From Sipunculus nudus (taxonomy: Eukaryota; Annelida; Sipuncula; Golfingiida; Sipunculidae), in contig CM049310.1 of the NCBI GenBank assembly GCA_026874595.1, forward strand, positions 19,260,058-19,324,057: a DNA stretch of 64,000 nucleotides, read 5' to 3'. Positions 61,321 through 64,000 of the stretch are shown here, in pieces. How positions within the stretch are numbered: the first letter of the stretch is position 1; the number at the start of each line of letters is the position of its first letter. Below the pieces are notes generated by a model that saw only the letters and a program-made list of their open reading frames with translations, made no database searches and was not told the DNA's origin. The position numbers and the translations under genes were made by a program.

Positions 61321-64000
61321 TTCATCAGAAAATATGTACCAATGAATTCTTCTAGAAGATCCCAGAGTTTCCTATTTGGTTAAAATCTAGTGAGTTATGA
61401 TCCATACATATTGATTTTAAAAATTCTCCTGCACATTTTTCTAGCCACCTCTGTAAACCTAGAACAAATTTTGTAAATGTCACCTGATGACCACTTGAAT
61501 TTGCTGTGAGGCTTACAGACATGTGTTCATAAACAATGGGAGATTGATCTTTAAGGTATTTGTAGATCTTCTCTTAGCCGAGAACACAGACCTGTAGTTG
61601 TATTAAAAGAAAGATTTATGTCTGATGATAATAACATCTGAAGTTTCAAACTCCAAAAGCTGTTCAGTGCACAATGCCTGTCACTTGGGAGGTGGCATCT
61701 GAAATATGTTTGCATCCTCCCGTGGCATATTATCAATGCCGTGATGCTGATATCACCATATGGTGCCAGATATGTTGTAATTTTTTTCTTTTACCAATTG
61801 ACTGGGGATGTCTTGTTGGATAATATAAAGCATCTGTGTGGTCAGGTGTTAGGAAAAATGCTTATTGAGCATATGATAGGATCAAACCACTGGCGCCAAT
61901 GTCAAATAATAAAATTATGGCTACGTTAGTGTGGCTAGCAATCTGAGGGATTCTTCCATTCTCCCCTACAGGCTGGCACTTATTCCCGTCACTCTACATA
62001 AATATCTCTGAAAATTACAGATCACAGATTTGATCCTGAAGCCAGAATAACCACCACAGGCCAACATCCCATGGTGATCGGAAATTCTAACAATCTACTT
62101 CCGAAATAATCTACTCAGTCAGCCTGTGTGCTCAATAATAAGGACTATTTCTGGTCAAAGATCATTTTCTCAACTGTAGACATAACTATATTTATCCAAG
62201 GTAGACACAATAAATGGTTAATGGAGTTACATATAAACTAATAGAGTTGTATACAAAGATTGCATTAGAAGGAATAGGAAAATAATTAGGATAACAAGAA
62301 TATAAGGAGACTGTGACTGCAAGTATTCAAGACCAGTTTGTCGGCATATGCGGGAGCCATTGACCTATACTTTGAAAACAAAAATTATTGTATTATGTAA
62401 ATGGTGAGAATAAATGACAACAATGATTAAAGACCCACATAAAAACAATTAATCCAAGATCCAATTTTATTTTGAAACTTGTCTACCAGAACTTATTTTT
62501 CCTGCCAGGGGGCTTGTCCATTGTTAACCAGTTGATGCAAGAAATTTTTGCTCCTAACAGCTCCAAAGAGGCTTGAGGTTTAATTAGTTTAAGAGATATA
62601 TAAAAAGTTACCCAACTTCTCAGATTTGGCTCCTAGCTAGCTCAATCCAGGGAAATTACTGGTACATTAATGCAATATTCTAATGGTCACTTGCTTGAGT
62701 TTCCTTGCCTGTCCTAACTTCACTAAGTACCTTTGAGTTGATAGAATGAGCAATAAAACACTGTCTTTCTTGAGGTAAGATGCTTACCTCAATACCATTC
62801 ATTCCACTGAGATAAAGGGATTTAAAAATTCTGAATCAGCCAAAGGCAATTCATCTAGGTACATTACTTGGTCTTTTATTTCTACTGCAAAGAATATAAT
62901 GATAAAGCACAAGAAAAGAATATAAATCCTGACTGTGCTAAAACCTCTTAAGAAGGACTAACCATTATGTGTCATGTGTTATTAATGGAACCACAAATGA
63001 GGCCAGTTTACCTTCTGTGATGGGGAGAGCAAAAGAAATCAAAGAGACCAGAAGAAAGGCAGGCAACGCTGAGCCATAACGAGGAAATGTTCCACAATAT
63101 TTACATGTGGCACTATCTTGTTTACTCAACTATTATGGCAAGGGAATCTCAAGACCAACCTGGGTGTTCAGGAAAGAAACACAATTTGACTGTAAAAATA
63201 ATGTCTGGTAGATTCTCCAATTTGACAGATGGTACATTATACAAAAATGAACATACCATTGATGTATGGTGTTTAGACTGCTGAACCATGAAAACACATC
63301 TAATCCATAAAGACACCTCTGTCTGGTGGCATACCATTTTTCGTCATTCCCTCTCTGACGGCTGCACTTAAAACTGTCAGCCTTCTTATACCTTCTTATA
63401 TGTGACAGGTGCTTTTATGACATTTAATGCAAGACTTAGCTGATAAAGTTAAAAGGACCATATCAAGACAAGTGAAAGTATTACATTTGTATTTTTCTGG
63501 TTATGGTTATTTTTCTGAAATGGTTACTGACAAGATATGTTTAATGGAAGCAGCTCCACTTGGGGGAGCATCTTCAAGTAAAACTTCTCAGAAGGACATC
63601 ACCTTTCCACTTTGCAGAGCTAGAATATGAAGAATGTCAATGTCTATTTGTGCCTTGCAACCAATAACTTAATATATTTCCTGGGAATCCACTGACCTTG
63701 TGCCTAAGTAATATATTTTATTCCTTCCATGTTAGTAGCCACTGTCACAGAAATGGAAAAACTACTTTGATGTTTACAGCATTTCTTCAACTAAATAATT
63801 ACAGAACTATCCTATCTAAAAAACAATTATGCTATTAACAAAGAACCAACTTTGAAAAAGATGTGCTTTTCAGAAATAATTTTACATTTTGAAACTACCG
63901 GATCTGATAAAATAGAAAGCAAACTTACTTCATGCTGGAAAGATAGGTGTACTCTAGTTATTGTAGTGACAATGATTTAACACTAACTCTACTTTCAATT
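61321..64000. other. Unique AT-rich DNA to the window end
   Basis: No gene, RNA or transposon end recognised. A small hairpin with donor-like arms (TTGAGGTAAG-atg-CTTACCTCAA) lies at 62770-62792. Confidence 0.45.

Noticed and set aside
63006-63040. Very strong minus-strand splice acceptor tract
   Set aside because: The following sequence closes in all frames or lacks a donor, so no exon can be drawn.

Overview
The window looks like intergenic or intronic DNA from an animal, most probably a bivalve mollusc. It is AT-rich, has no long open reading frame outside tandem repeats, and carries many interspersed repeats. Several of these have the layout of the bivalve 'pearl' / Helentron-associated (HINE, DINE-1-like) elements: short subterminal inverted repeats, a central tandem-repeat domain, and a small hairpin next to CTAG at a T-rich target. 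The species assignment rests on repeat type only and is an inference. No bacterial features, rRNA, tRNA or CRISPR were seen.

Layout. 1-2.24 kb: a GC-rich compound repeat with two minisatellites, possibly one mobile element with inverted ends. 2.24-9 kb: mostly unique AT-rich DNA with one good candidate exon on the minus strand (8.1 kb). 9.04-10.06 kb: 37/38-bp minisatellite. 11.7-13.3 kb: HINE-like element. 17.6-18.6 kb: pogo/Tigger-like deletion derivative with a transposase remnant. 19.5 kb: candidate EGF-like mini-exon, minus strand. 20.9 kb: 102-bp MITE. 21.7-24.9 kb: two HINE-like elements of different families. 29.6 kb: candidate exon. 33.8-36.6 kb: a HINE-like element with a 657-bp GGGCCC-ended MITE inside it, followed at 36.8 kb by a TATA/Inr core-promoter-like site. 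41-44.5 kb: further weak exon candidates around a 35-bp minisatellite. 45.5-46.9, 50.9-51.5, 55.1-56.1 and 56.1-57.5 kb: more HINE-like elements. 49.0 and 51.8 kb: a Harbinger-type and a pogo-type MITE. 60.0-61.1 kb: 46-bp minisatellite, then an AT microsatellite. The remainder to 64 kb is unique AT-rich DNA.

Genes. No complete gene can be supported. The best reading is that the window lies largely within long introns of one or more minus-strand genes: a few short segments have good splice acceptors, good donors and an open frame (8.1, 19.5, 29.6, 41.2, 43.3 kb). Exon-like segments of 30-70 nt also turn up on the plus strand, so each call is tentative. The EGF-type C-x-C-x-P-G motif at 19.5 kb and the 41-codon single-frame exon at 8.1 kb are the strongest, and both would fit an extracellular modular protein.
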